This document shows, piece by piece, positions 22,130 through 33,660 of a stretch of 64,000 nt of DNA. The notes beneath the pieces are model-generated. The model ran no database searches. It was given only the letters and a program-made list of their open reading frames with translations, and was not told the DNA's origin. Position 1 is the first letter of the stretch. Every line of letters begins with the position of its first letter. The stretch spans positions 1,860,001 through 1,924,000 of the forward strand of contig PZJY01000013.1 of assembly GCA_031472005.1 (NCBI GenBank), read 5' to 3'. Made by a program: the position numbers and the translations under genes. This DNA is from Tetracladium setigerum (Eukaryota; Ascomycota; Leotiomycetes; Helotiales).

Positions 22130-25100
22130 ATGGCCGATCCTTTAAGCACAGTAGGCTCCATAGCGGGACTCGTTAGTCTTGCTATTCAGCTTTCGCAGCT
22201 AAGCTTCAAGTACGTTTCGAGCATCAAAGGCTCTTCCAAAGCATGGAGCTCGTATATCCAAGAGCTTTCGGCTCTCACCTCGGTCCTTCTCAAACTCCAA
22301 CAAGCATGCGAACATGCTGGAGCCCAGGATTTGTCTTATAATCTGCCAGTGCCTAGTTTGTCCTCTGACTCTCTCCTGGAATGCCACAAAGAGCTCGAAA
22401 GCCTGAAGACGACGCTTTCGGAAAAGCTACAGAAGCGAGGGCTACGTGGAAAACTAGAAATGCTTAGCTGGCCATTCTCGGAGCCTGATACCCAAGCCTA
22501 GATTTTGTTATTGCATCGCTTCAGCAGTTTATTCGAATCTTCAATTGTTGCTGATAATTTGTAAGTAATTTAACGCTCGGACAGGTTGCCTAACTATCGC
22601 GCTCGCGCTCAAGACTTTCAGGACCATATCTGTCGAAAGCTACCGCCATTTGAAAGACATGAAGGACAGTATGTATTCTGCGCCATTCTGGAAATCCTAG
22701 TCTAATGATTGTGGCATTCATAGTCAAGGCATTCGAAAGGCTCCTTAACTGGTTCAAGCCAAAGCACGAGTTGCTGCCCCTTTCCTCTGAAATAGTACTA
22801 GAATCAATCTGTCCTGGAACTCGGTCAGGTCTCCTGGACTCGGACATGTATTTGAGTTGGAGAGACTCACCTGAGAAAAAGATACAAAAACCCCTATGGG
22901 TCCACGGGCCACGTATGTTGAGCCCCAAGATTTCGCCAAGATTCCATAATAATATCTGTTTTAGCTGGATGTGGCAAGAGTGTCCTCTCGTAAGGCAATT
23001 CGAGATTTCCAAAGCAGGGATGGTAGACTGATAACGTGTATAGTGCGGCCATTGTGAACAACATCATGGGTTGCTCGGACACAATAACGGCGTATCATTT
23101 TTTCAGGGCGGATCGCGAAGAAACGCTACAGGATGTTTTCCGACACATATCTCACCAGCTCTTGTCTCAACCAAGAGCAGTGTCACAAGTGGCGGTTGAT
23201 ATCTGCGAGAAAAAGATGGCCCAAAACGCTTCCCCTCTTCTGAAGGACTTGGTCGACGTCATATGCGATATCTCAGTCGTGTCTGGGCGAACTTACATTA
23301 TTCTGGATGGTCTCGATGAGTACTCACATGTCAAGAAGCTGCTAAAGTACCTGCCACAACTTGTGGCAGCAAAAGCCAGGGTCATAATTTCAAGCCGCGA
23401 GCTACCTAGCATTACGATTCATATGACCAACGTAACGCTTGTCGATGCGCGTGCAGAACACCAGGATACGGAGCTATACGTCCATTGGAGGTTGGACGAA
23501 GAGTCCGAAATCGACGAAACCCTCCTATCTGAAGATCTCAAGAGAGACATTGTTTCGAAGCTCGTTGAACAGGCTGATGGATCGTATGTTTCTCTAGTAT
23601 TCTTCCCTTTGCTTGTTCGTTTCTGGCCAGTTAGCCTTTTTTATCTGCTCCTTATCTTTGCCTCGCTGTTGAAATGCTGTGATATACACATGCTGATGAA
23701 AGATAGATTTCCCCTCACTCGCCTCATCATGGACTCAATCTGCAATGCCACCACTGTAAAAAAGATCCGCAGAACGTTGGACCTGATGCCCACAAATTAC
23801 GAGGAAGCTTACAAGGGCACCTTTGACAGGATTTTTAAACAGGATGAAGAGCGACTATTTCTGGCTCTCTTTGCGCTTGGTTGGATCTGCACCTGTAAAC
23901 GCTCGTTAGATATGACCGAGCTCCAACACGCAATTACAAGCTTGGACGTAGGTGCTGAATACACAGCCGAGTACATAGAACCTGACAACTCTATTCTATC
24001 ATCTTGCCTTGGACTTCTTGTCCATTCAAAGTCAAGCCAGACTGTCGACTTGGTCCACGTCTCCGTACGAGAACTTGCCTTAGAACAGATCAACACTCGA
24101 ATACCGCGCTGGAATTTCACGATTGGGAGTGCGTGCCTGAGGTACATGGCTGTCCCGGAAATGGCCAAAGGCCCCTGCCGAACACTCGACGAACTCAAAA
24201 CCAGGATTACAAAACTGCCGTTTCTGGAGTATACGACTCGGTACTACGGGCACCACATTCACCCGATTGAGGATGACTTACTTGGAGAGCTTTTCACATT
24301 TCTTAGCAATGAGAATTATCGGGAGAGTTCCTGGCAGATGCTCCACTTTGTCGTTGATACCGAGAGCCAGTCTGCTCATGAACTCATCAGCGTCGTCCCA
24401 AGCCAGGCCACAATTCTGCATGTTGCGTGCTATTGGGGTTTTTACTACTTGTTTCGAACTGCGCTTACGGTTTCTTGGACTGCCGACATGCTTAATAAGG
24501 GTGACTCGCACGGTTGGTCGCCTCTTCACTGGGCATCATCTAATGGGCATTCCGAACTGGTCGCAGGTCTACTCGAAGCGGGCGCCAACATCAATGCCGT
24601 TGATAGAGGTTCTTGGACACCACTATTCTGGGCTGTTGTGCGGGGGCACGATACCGTTGCGCGGCGGCTGTTACACCGTGGTGCCAATCCATGTGAGCAA
24701 GATGACAACGGCTTCACTCCAGTTCATTGGGCTATTCTAGCTGGGGCTGGAGATATGACGGCCTTGCTTCTCGAGCACGCGAAGAAGTGGGATGGCAGTC
24801 TTGGATCAGTCCTGCCAAGCCAGCTTACCGTCGAAGAGGCAAGAGCGATTGCAGAGCGGAAAGTGCCTAAGAACCTCTTTCAGCTCGTCATCGAAGTATC
24901 GGACAAGGACTCATTCAAGACATTGGCAAGTTTATACAACCCAAGGGAGTTCTCTGTCGAAAATGTCGGATTTACCACGGAGCGCGTAACTTCCTTGTGG
25001 CGTTGGACCAAGGCGGTAATTTCAAAGGGTCACAAAAATTACTGGTGCGAAGGGGATAATGAAGCACCAATTGACGCCGCCAGAAAGCAACTCTTGGCTA

Positions 25101-27130
25101 TTGCAATTTCGTGGAAGGACGTCGACCTGGTCAAGGAAATGCTTAATTTGAGTCGCGACCTGGGAAAGGATCTTGCTAGCGACGTGGTGTCGAGATCTGG
25201 TGAGAGTTATGTGCACCTGGCCGCTTACAGTCAAAATGCGGAAATTATGCGCATAATTAGCCAGGCCGAGTTATCTCTATCGGCGACCGATTCGGACGGA
25301 TTGACACCTCTTCACTATGCTTGCCGTCAGGGGGCCAGTCCGGAAATAGTGGGGATTATCCTGGAGGCCAATGTCGATGTAGATGCTCGGGACAAGAATC
25401 AGCGGACACCATTAATGCTGTTACTACTTTTTCGTAGACGACAGACACTCGAAACTCCAGGAGACGCTTTGGTAATTCTCAAGGCTCTTGTGGCGAGGGG
25501 AACATCCATCCACGCGAAAGATATAGGCGGATACCAAGCTATTCACTATGCCATGGCAACCATGGATCCGGACATTATTCAAACATTAGTCGACTTAGGT
25601 GCTGATCCTGGGGCGGTTTCGAATGACCTCCAAATGCCACTCCACGTCCTTGCCGGTGGTGAAGTTAGCCACGATATTGGAGGATTCTCGATAAAGTTCT
25701 ATGACTCTAAAGCACCTACAAGCCTTGTCGAAGCAGTTGTGAAGTTAGTATGTCGAATTTCTCCGCCCGAGGCGCTCCGAGCTGAGACGGCCACCAAGGC
25801 GACCGCTTTGGCATTGGCGGTCATGGACAAGAAGTGGATTCTAGCTCAAGCTCTCCATGCAGCCGACGCCCCCTTTCATTGCAATGGGAAACCTTCATAT
25901 GCCCTTCAAGATGTCGCTAAGGAAGGCTTCTACGAGTTCGTCAGGATTCTCATCAAGGCTGGAGCCACCCCAGAGGAAGACATGCCATTCCCACATATCT
26001 CTGAGAGTTTACCCGCCAGAAATCGCGATTCGAGCCAAGGTAATCTAGCTGATATATCAGGCTCTAATGCATTTCCTCGCCGCAACCACTTGTTGACTCT
26101 GAAGGAGCTTCTTGCCCTTGGAGTTGATCTCAATCACAGAAATCAGTACGTCAAGTTGACAGCCATCCAGATTGCTGCCGAACGAGGGATAGATGACACT
26201 TCATATCTCGCTGGTCTTCTCGAAGGTGGCGCGGACCCCTACGCAGAAACAGATGAAGGTCTTGATTCGTTTGATCTTGCACTTAATTGTGGAAAGCTAG
26301 ATAATTTGGCAATACTAGTTGAGCATGCAGTTCATCATCCGTCACGCGACCACTGGCTTACAAACTGGTTGCGAGAGTCTGGAACTATACCAAAGGGTGA
26401 TCAAGATTCCTTTGAAGCTTGTATTGCCGCAATTCAACACTCACGACTATATGCAGCCCCCGGAAGCAAGGGCAGTACGCTTCTCTCCCACGCCGTCAGA
26501 GTTGGAAATATGACCTTGGCCGAAGAACTTATTGAGTTTGGTTCAGACATCAATTTGGGTGACCCCTTGGGCTGGACGCCGTTACATGAAGCTGTACGAA
26601 CACATAGACAAGATATGGTGGAGTTCTTGATTAGCAGAGGTGCGAACGTGCTCTTTACTGTTCAACACACTTCACCATTTTCTTTGTCTTCTTCATTTTT
26701 CGGACGAAATGACGAGGAAGTATCAGTGATCAATGCGCTGCATATCGCCGTTGGGATTGGTATGAAGGGGCCCGTAGAGGATATTGAGGAGAAGAAATGT
26801 TTCTCGCCAGATATCGTACGCTTGCTCTTGGAGAATGGCATAGACCCAAACGAAAAGGCTATTAATGTCAATTATGGCGCTGGCCATGCTACGCCTCTGG
26901 AGATTATGTTTTCAAAACGGGTGTTTTCAAACTCACCTGAATTCTTCGCTGTTGTTCAACTGCTCGTTGATTTTGGAGCTGATGCCTGGGGAGTTGCAGA
27001 CAAGCTGCAAGCACGAGAAGTTGCTATGTTTGAAGGGTACGAAAGTCTCTGGGACGTATTCAGGTACGCAGAGCCGTATGCAGAACCGTATGCAGGACCG
27101 TACGCAGAGCCTGAGCCACCTACTTATTGA
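22130..27130 (+). CDS. NACHT-ankyrin NLR-like protein with premature TAG near the N-terminus
   Basis: A predicted receptor with helical N-terminal domain, NACHT NTPase and ankyrin repeats. The N-terminus (MADPLSTVGSIAGLVSLAIQ) is typical of fungal NLR-like proteins. Best exons: 22130-22560, ~22587-22668, 22724-22912, 22965-22989, 23044-23583, 23707-27130. The P-loop GPPGCGKSVLS is assembled across two introns. Walker B is YIILDGLDEY and the following strand is ARVIISSRELP. Ankyrin repeats run from about 24490 (GWSPLHWASSNGHSELVAGLL) to 26900, separated by a less regular middle part. The tail has a short imperfect repeat, AEPYAEPYAGPYAEP. An in-frame TAG at 22499-22501 follows EPDTQA, and good family sequence continues after it. 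The join near 22561-22586 would need a 24-nt intron and leaves the frame unresolved. The gene may be inactive, or the sequence may be in error there. Confidence 0.8.
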
Positions 27131-28511
27131 CCTATCTTCGCAATGATAGAATTCGGAACAAGGGATATTGCTATGATGTGCAATGTCACGGTACACTCTA
27201 GGGCAAGCCATATGGTACTCTTTGCATCCCTTCCTGGCTCTTTCTGTGCTGCTGCAACGAATTGGGATGCGGGAGGAGACGAGAGAGCGACCCTGAACCG
27301 CAAATCTTTGTGGCTCAACCAGACGAGCTGCCAGTGATGATGGAGAAAGAAGATAAGAAGATAAGGCGTGCCTAAAATAGAGTCCCATACGACCCTTGAC
27401 TATGGGACTCCGTTTTAGGTTCGTCCCTTGTTGGATCTTCTAGCTCCAACAACAGATCGATCACATTGGGAAGCCTCGTTGCATGCTTTTGAAGTCGCTG
27501 CTACAATAACTATCAAATTTGTTTCACTTTTATTATTATTTGGAAACTCTACGACAAGAAACCTTCAATCCTTCAGAGCGGAAGCCGGAGCGTGGCGTGT
27601 GTCAGCGGCGCGTCGACGACAGGATGTTGCTTAAGCAGAAGCAACCTATTTAATTGTTGAATTTGCCTCCCTATCATCATTTCTTGAGGTATTAATTCGA
27701 TAGACTTTCTATTATATCTTCTCATTATTTCCTAATAAAAAGAATAATTCTAAAAGAGAAACATAATAGAATTATTCCCCTCACCTTCGATATTAATTAA
27801 TTTCATACTAGTTGACACAGGTATAGATTATTATTGCTTTTATTTCTATCTAATGTATCCGTGTGCTTTGCGTATAACTTGCTACCTCGCATCTTTGTTG
27901 CCTACTTCTAATTGCGACCTTTGCAAGGCTCGTTTACCACAAAATGGAGCCCTCGGATTCACTACTAAACAAAGCGCATTATTATATGCTGTGACGGGAC
28001 ATGGCAACCTTCTAATCATGTGTCGCGCGAGATTCTATCAAACGTGGCGAAAATGTTACACTATCCTGCACACTCCATTTTCCCATCATCATTGATGCAA
28101 CAAACAACCAAGCACATTCATTAACGAGGACAGCAAGCGCGCCCCGCAAGTGCTTGCATGTGATTTGCACATAACCCTTCCCTCTCATACACGGGTGGCC
28201 TCTGATACTGGGCTACACACCATTGGGGGTTGTTTATGCAGCGTCTCGGAGTCGATAATTATAATGGCGAGGACAATTGGTTCGATTTAATGTTCTAACA
28301 GAACCTAACGTTAGCGGCCTTTTATTCAAAGCGTTAACTGGTTAAATTTCCAGGAGAGGTCCTATTCTCCAGTGCGTAAGTGGCTTACAGAGCTGAAACT
28401 CCTAAGTTTCAATCGAACACTTAAGACTTGTTATTATATGAGGTTCTTGGTATAACACATGTTTCCGTCCTCCAACTCCTCAGAAAATCTATTAATTTCT
28501 GACGAGGCACT
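27131..28511. other. Intergenic, 1.4 kb, with a hairpin and AT-rich tract
   Basis: Holds the hairpin at 27371-27419 (listed) and an AT-rich stretch at 27640-27850 with small palindromes such as AGAATAATTCT. Short open frames are present but none resembles a protein family. Confidence 0.4.
27371..27419. repeat. Hairpin-forming inverted repeat
   Basis: Arms 27371-27389 (CCTAAAATAGAGTCCCATA) and 27401-27419 pair at 17 of 19 positions around an 11-nt loop. The two mismatches are T/C and A/G transitions. It lies 240 bp after the NACHT-ankyrin stop. It could be the remnant of a small inverted-repeat element. A Rho-like terminator reading is not applicable in a eukaryote. Confidence 0.6.
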
Positions 28512-30431
28512 ATGGCTTCAAATGGTGCGTACGAAAGGCCTCGTGGTCATGGGTTTCAAAGCTATCACCGCTACACGGTCTTGATACTAGCATGGGCTGT
28601 TCTTCTCTCGGCGTATATCTTCCTATTAGAGATGTCAACTTGCTCAGCACAATTTAAATGTCGTCACAATATCATGGGCCCGAGAGGCACAAATCGCAGG
28701 GAACAAAATTTTGCAGCTCTAGCATTCTTCCGGTCCGCCTTAACTGTCGCCCATGTCCCCGTCATGACAGCAACATTGGCGTCCTTTGTCCCGTGGATGA
28801 TGCAACAAAGACCCACGGAGAGCATGCCGTCGGAAAGCCTTCCTGACCACAACGCGAGTGCTTCGGAACCCGCCTTGGATGACAACGCACGTGCTGTGGA
28901 ACAGCAGCTCTCGATGCCTTCATCAATTCAGGGCACAGGAACTGTGGTCGAACTGTTCTTATTGGCGGATCGAACTTGGGCAGGGGTTTTTGGATGGTGT
29001 ATCGCGGCGACTACGGGCGTTCAACTGAAATCGATTTCCAAACGTTGGTGGCTTCTAGCAGTGATAGCTGGATGGTCTTATATCGGATTCCCACTGCTGG
29101 CATTTGCCTACACTTTTTCCAGTGCCCAACGTTGGGAATCCCGGCAAATTACCGCCTCTGTGGCTGCGGGTGGCCTGAAACTTCCATATTCAGACACCTT
29201 ATCCGCCTTGCGAAATGGAAAGAAGTGGATGAGAGGAGGACCATTTGTTCATAATCTGACAGACTCAGGTGGCTTTGGCACCCTAAGCTCATTTCAGTCT
29301 CCTGGTGACCTGCGCGCTCCTCTTTACACACCGCTCTTTGAGGATGTTAATGCTGAGTTTCCCAGCATTGGATTCACTTTAACCTCTGCCAGTTGTGGTT
29401 CTTATATCTACAACTCCTCCAAGTTTATTTCAGGCCATGGCCCGCAAAATGATACAGGTGGTCCAACTCTAAGTTTCAGCTTCCACAACAACACTGCTTC
29501 CAACGTCGAGGGCCTTTATTCCTTGAGGTGTAACGACGACTGCTCAAAATCACGAGCAAATAATAGTATTTGTTCAAGCCGGTCAACAAATCGGTCGTCT
29601 CAACCATGTGGGGTTGATTGCGCTATGCAGACTTTGAGCTGCGCTAGCATTGAATCTTCAGAGGACCTAAACTCCGCCACCGCCACCATACAGTTGGCAG
29701 TCCAAGACCTGTCGGGGTATGCTGAAGTTCGATGGTGTAATATCTCAGTATCCTTCTCCCGAGCGACTATCAATACGCTTAGCAGACAATACACCGATCC
29801 AACAACGTCTTATGCTACAACTATATTGCAAACTACTCCAGCCCAGTTACTCAATCTCAGCATGGAATCCTTTGTTCACTTTTTCCATTATGGGCTTGCA
29901 GATTCCTCCGATATCCTAGTATCGAATGGGTTCCTATGGTTTACAGATTCCGAAGCAAACGAATGGTCTCTCTCACTTTCCTCTACAGCAAGCATTGTGA
30001 AACTAATAGCTCCGATGTTTGAATTTTACGAGTTCGGAATTGATTGTTTTATAGTACCACTAGCAACACTTATTAGAGATGTTTCATTTTTCCAAAATGG
30101 CTCCGTTACTGGTGTGGTATTCAAGTCTGAGGTCCTCTTATCGTATGGTGTGGTGTCTCGCTGGATAGCAATCGCTATACTTTTTGCTCCTGTTGGATTC
30201 ACCTTATTGCTTTCTCTATTTATAAATTCTAAAAATCGTTGGACGTCGACTCTAGATAGCTTCGCACTGTTTAAGCTAGGTGCTGATTGGAAACCTTATA
30301 TAAGAGAGATGCGTCTTAGTACGATTAGCGAAGCAGGAGAACCGTTGAAAAGAATCTCAGGAAAGGTTGAAGTCAACCCTAGTATTGGACAAGCTCATCT
30401 TGAATATGTATCATCGGTTACAGAACTATAA
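28512..30431 (+). CDS. Uncharacterised 639-aa multi-pass membrane protein with large glycosylated loop
   Basis: Single exon. I do not recognise the family. Four hydrophobic segments occur in the first ~210 residues (YTVLILAWAVLLSAYIFLL; a second near 75-100; WAGVFGWCIAATTGVQL; WWLLAVIAGWSYIGFPLLAFA). A ~350-residue loop follows, with at least eight Asn-X-Ser/Thr sequons and several Cys pairs (CNDDCSK, CGVDCAMQTLSC). A final TM lies near residue 560 (WIAIAILFAPVGFTLLLSLF), with a cytoplasmic tail containing STLDSFALFKLGAD. The layout is like that of other fungal orphan membrane proteins, and broadly like the one at 10950-12403. Likely at the cell surface; the role is unknown. Confidence 0.75.
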   Translation: MASNGAYERPRGHGFQSYHRYTVLILAWAVLLSAYIFLLEMSTCSAQFKCRHNIMGPRGTNRREQNFAALAFFRSALTVAHVPVMTATLASFVPWMMQQRPTESMPSESLPDHNASASEPALDDNARAVEQQLSMPSSIQGTGTVVELFLLADRTWAGVFGWCIAATTGVQLKSISKRWWLLAVIAGWSYIGFPLLAFAYTFSSAQRWESRQITASVAAGGLKLPYSDTLSALRNGKKWMRGGPFVHNLTDSGGFGTLSSFQSPGDLRAPLYTPLFEDVNAEFPSIGFTLTSASCGSYIYNSSKFISGHGPQNDTGGPTLSFSFHNNTASNVEGLYSLRCNDDCSKSRANNSICSSRSTNRSSQPCGVDCAMQTLSCASIESSEDLNSATATIQLAVQDLSGYAEVRWCNISVSFSRATINTLSRQYTDPTTSYATTILQTTPAQLLNLSMESFVHFFHYGLADSSDILVSNGFLWFTDSEANEWSLSLSSTASIVKLIAPMFEFYEFGIDCFIVPLATLIRDVSFFQNGSVTGVVFKSEVLLSYGVVSRWIAIAILFAPVGFTLLLSLFINSKNRWTSTLDSFALFKLGADWKPYIREMRLSTISEAGEPLKRISGKVEVNPSIGQAHLEYVSSVTEL

Positions 30432-30668
30432 GTAGAGAGTCTACTGTACTAAGGGCTGAGGATTTCGAGTATAGTTATAATATATCTTAGAAAATGTTTA
30501 TGGGCCACATTATATATTAAATCACTACCTTTTGAGGATCTGATAATATAAGTTAATTATAATTCAATCTTAATTATTATTAATAAACTAATAAAGTATA
30601 TATTTATAATACTCCGTAGGAAAGCTGCCAGAATAGGCTTTAATGTTGGTTAGCTATCCCCTGAGGAA
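30432..30668. other. AT-rich spacer
   Basis: AT-rich (TTATATATTAAAT, TATATTTATAATA), no open frame. It separates the membrane-protein gene from the decayed MORN gene, which begins abruptly after it. Confidence 0.4.
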
Positions 30669-32072
30669 ATGATTCTGGCGATACAAGCCGGGCTGCCTAA
30701 CTATTCGAGCGACATTACCGAAGATGCCAATCATGGTGTTCCAGTCGAATTGACCATGACACCTATTGCACGATTCAACAAAATCTCTACGGAGGTCCTG
30801 TTTCGAGAACTAGCCGAGACGGGTCTGATCCAAATCATGTCTTTCTACGACGATCTGCTCTCGCTTAACCAACGTCGACAGTCACTCAAGTTTCACGACC
30901 GTGGCCAACTTCCTGCTCACGTACAAACCGCAATATGAGAGCAAAATATTGCTATTAAAGAATGACGGCGATAAATGGAATACGCTCCCCGAAACAGAAC
31001 TTACCGCCTATGATCATGGGTTTCAGCTTTCCAGCCTCGTCGATATCACAGCGGAACTACTGAGAAAAGACAGGACGCCAAAAGACACAGTGGTGGTAGC
31101 TCTGATCCCCGAGCAGGTCCAAAGGTTCGATCTGCTCAACTTTTACCGGTCCTCAGCCGATGACGTGCGGCAGTGGCGTCGATTTGAAGATTACAAGATG
31201 TCTGCCACCACGGCGTACATCTCCTTTTACGCCGACCCGAGGCTGGACGAAGACCTGTTGAAATTGAGAGGACCCAGATCCTCTCTTCCCACTGCGCTGA
31301 CCAACGCCCGAGCCTCACACAAAGCAATATATCTCAAGTGCGCACGACCGACTGCGAACTCGTTCATCCTTGACTGGATAGCGCTAAATTACGATGTGTG
31401 GGACATTCTCATTGATGCGTCCAAGAACACGAGATATGTTGGCGAAATCAAATCTGGATTACCACACGGGGTTGGGACGATGAGATACGTAAACGGGATT
31501 TCCTATCAATGCAACTAGATCTTCGGTATTCGAGATGGGAATGGGCGACTTTTCCACGGCACTCGCATTCTTGAAGACGGGCCATTCCTCGAGAACGAGC
31601 CCATACGTGACAAAACGTACGGCCCTTACTTTTACCCGCTCCCATTGAAGGACAGAATAGCGGTAGTGACTGTAAGAATCATGAAACAGTCTGTGGCTGT
31701 TGCTTCTGCTACCTTTGTTCTCCCATTCTTCAACTCCCCAGAGTCTCAACAACCGGTTGAGAAGATCGCGAAGGTCTTCGGCTGGAAGGACCGTGAGTGG
31801 TACCGCCTTACCCCAACGTATCCCCAGCTTGGATCTGTGCAAAAGTCTCCTTAATCTGTCGTTACCGATGGTTCTAGAATTGAGACGGGCCCTTAGGACC
31901 AGAACCATACTGGGGCATGGCTGTGGCCTGATGATGAGGTTGGAGAAGAGGGTAAGAAGAAACGGATCTCAGAACTTGGCATACTTCGACCGTGGGTATT
32001 TGAGTCAATGAAAAATCCTCAGTTGACACCGATCATTATTGATGTGGTTCAACTGCCCTCACGAGTTGCATG
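30669..32072 (+). pseudogene. Decayed gene for a protein with MORN-type repeats
   Basis: Coding-like sequence continues through several frames. The 5' part (to ~30900) shifts frame at 30895-30905 and continues as TYKPQYESKILLLKNDGDKW. Around 31440-31540 are MORN-like motifs (YVGEIKSGLPHGVGTMRYVNG), interrupted by an in-frame TAG at 31516-31518, where the repeat pattern predicts Trp (TGG to TAG). Reading continues in the same frame (FGIRDGNGRLFHGTRILEDG) to about 31854, then in another frame to the likely terminus near 32072 (VVQLPSRVA). There is no clear start codon context. MORN repeats bind membranes or scaffold proteins; the rest of the protein is unfamiliar. The mixture of nonsense and at least two frame changes makes this a pseudogene, although some frame changes may be sequence errors. 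Confidence 0.6.
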
Positions 32073-32568
32073 ACCACGATTCGCCTTGGAATAGCAGCAT
32101 GGTGTCGGCGTGCTTCATGGGGGGGCTTTTTCTTAGATAGAGTTCCTGTAACTTATCTCACTATACAGAGGAATGAGACTGGTCAGTTTGCCAATCAAGT
32201 TTTCTATCTGAGAATATAGGGATATATTGATGTGCTGTATATTCTTATGATTTAAAATATACGGGAAATAGTTGAATCTCACGTAGCCTAATTACAACCC
32301 TTCATAAAGATCTGGACTATACTTAGTAACTTTAACAAGTCTCCCAATGTTCGCAACAGCTGAACAGAACAGGAATCCTTGCTACTACGTATTGGCCTTG
32401 GGCATCAATCACAACATAGACTGTTACAGAATTTTGTTTATAGCATAGAACTCTGTTTTCTCCTTATTGAAATGTAATTAATTGCATGATCAGCACTAAG
32501 TAGTCCTCCAATAGAGAAGAGTTCAACTTGTGTTAGAATGAGTAATATCAACGCGCTCCCCATAATGA

Positions 32569-32961
32569 CTACGCGCTAGCATCCGAGAGAAACACCGCTT
32601 CAACTAGAACCGGTTCTCCAAAATCCTTGAGGCTTTCGTTGCGCCAGCTACCATCCGTCAATAAATTGACATGGACGGACCCTTGCAGCCAGGGATCATA
32701 GAAGAGTTTGGTTGTTGGGAAGCTGGGATCTCGGGATTGGTAGTATTCAAATTTCTCGACTCGGGGCCCATTCACAAGCACACTCGTATCGGAGTGACAG
32801 CGGTCGAATACGTTTGGCACGAGGACTTTCTCCACGCCAAATAAAGCTGGAAACCAATACAATGGAGCTTGCCATATCGTTGATAGGCGGACCCGCTGGC
32901 CGGTCTTCCAAGCAAACACTCTGGCGAACTTTCTATCCTTTAAGTCAGCTGTTATATTATT
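32569..32961 (-). pseudogene. Orphan C-terminal coding fragment
   Basis: An open frame of ~130 codons ends at 32569 and is open upstream to about 32961, where the sequence becomes AT-rich. It contains WQAPLYWFPALFGVEKVLVP and PWLQGSVHVNLLTDGSW. It looks coding in composition, but I recognise no family and no start is evident. Probably a truncated relic; it might instead be a small single-exon gene starting at 32919. Confidence 0.35.
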
Positions 32962-33660
32962 AAGCGACGCCTCTTTCTCAACCTATTTCTAGAGAGCATC
33001 CAACTCTGCTCGCTCGTATTTTTCTTATCCAACGGCCCTTTCTTAACCTTGTCTAAAGTTTGTATGATATAGATATGCTATTGGTTGGTAATATATGCAT
33101 TGCATCACTTATAAGTGGCTCTTATGAGTTTTCCCTATCCGAAACTTAAATGATTCCTAAATATCGATTTCAGTCCTCGACCCTGGAGATTAGAATATGG
33201 GGACGGGCTACGAGCAAAGTACTGTATGGAAAAGGAGTTGGTTGTGTTGCTGATATTATGGATGTTTTCTGCCCTTGAACAATGGGATTCTCGTCGGGCC
33301 ATCAATGAACTTTACGGCAGTAGCCTGTTGATCCATATAGTCGGTATTTGAACGAGTTGTGGTTTTCGAACTCAGGACACCGAGTGGATCGAAGTATTAT
33401 GAATCAATTTCCCCATTCTTGCGTCCTTATCTGGCAATTTATTATCCTCTGAAAAATTTGTGAACCGCTCGCTTATCTGTGCAATCCAGCTTAATAAGTC
33501 TTCCTGTTTTGCGTCTTTGGGCCACCCGTCAACCCACCAAGCTCACAACAGAGTGGATTACTGCCTTTTCTGTATTTCTTGAAGGCAACTTTGGCCGAGG
33601 TCTCGAGATTTACCACATCCCTTATAAGTTATAACCATCCAACGTCCTTTGGCGAAAGCA
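32962..33660. other. Intergenic, nothing recognised
   Basis: The 3' flank of the first HET gene plus sequence of mixed composition. No family-like frame, RNA gene or repeat was seen. Confidence 0.4.
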
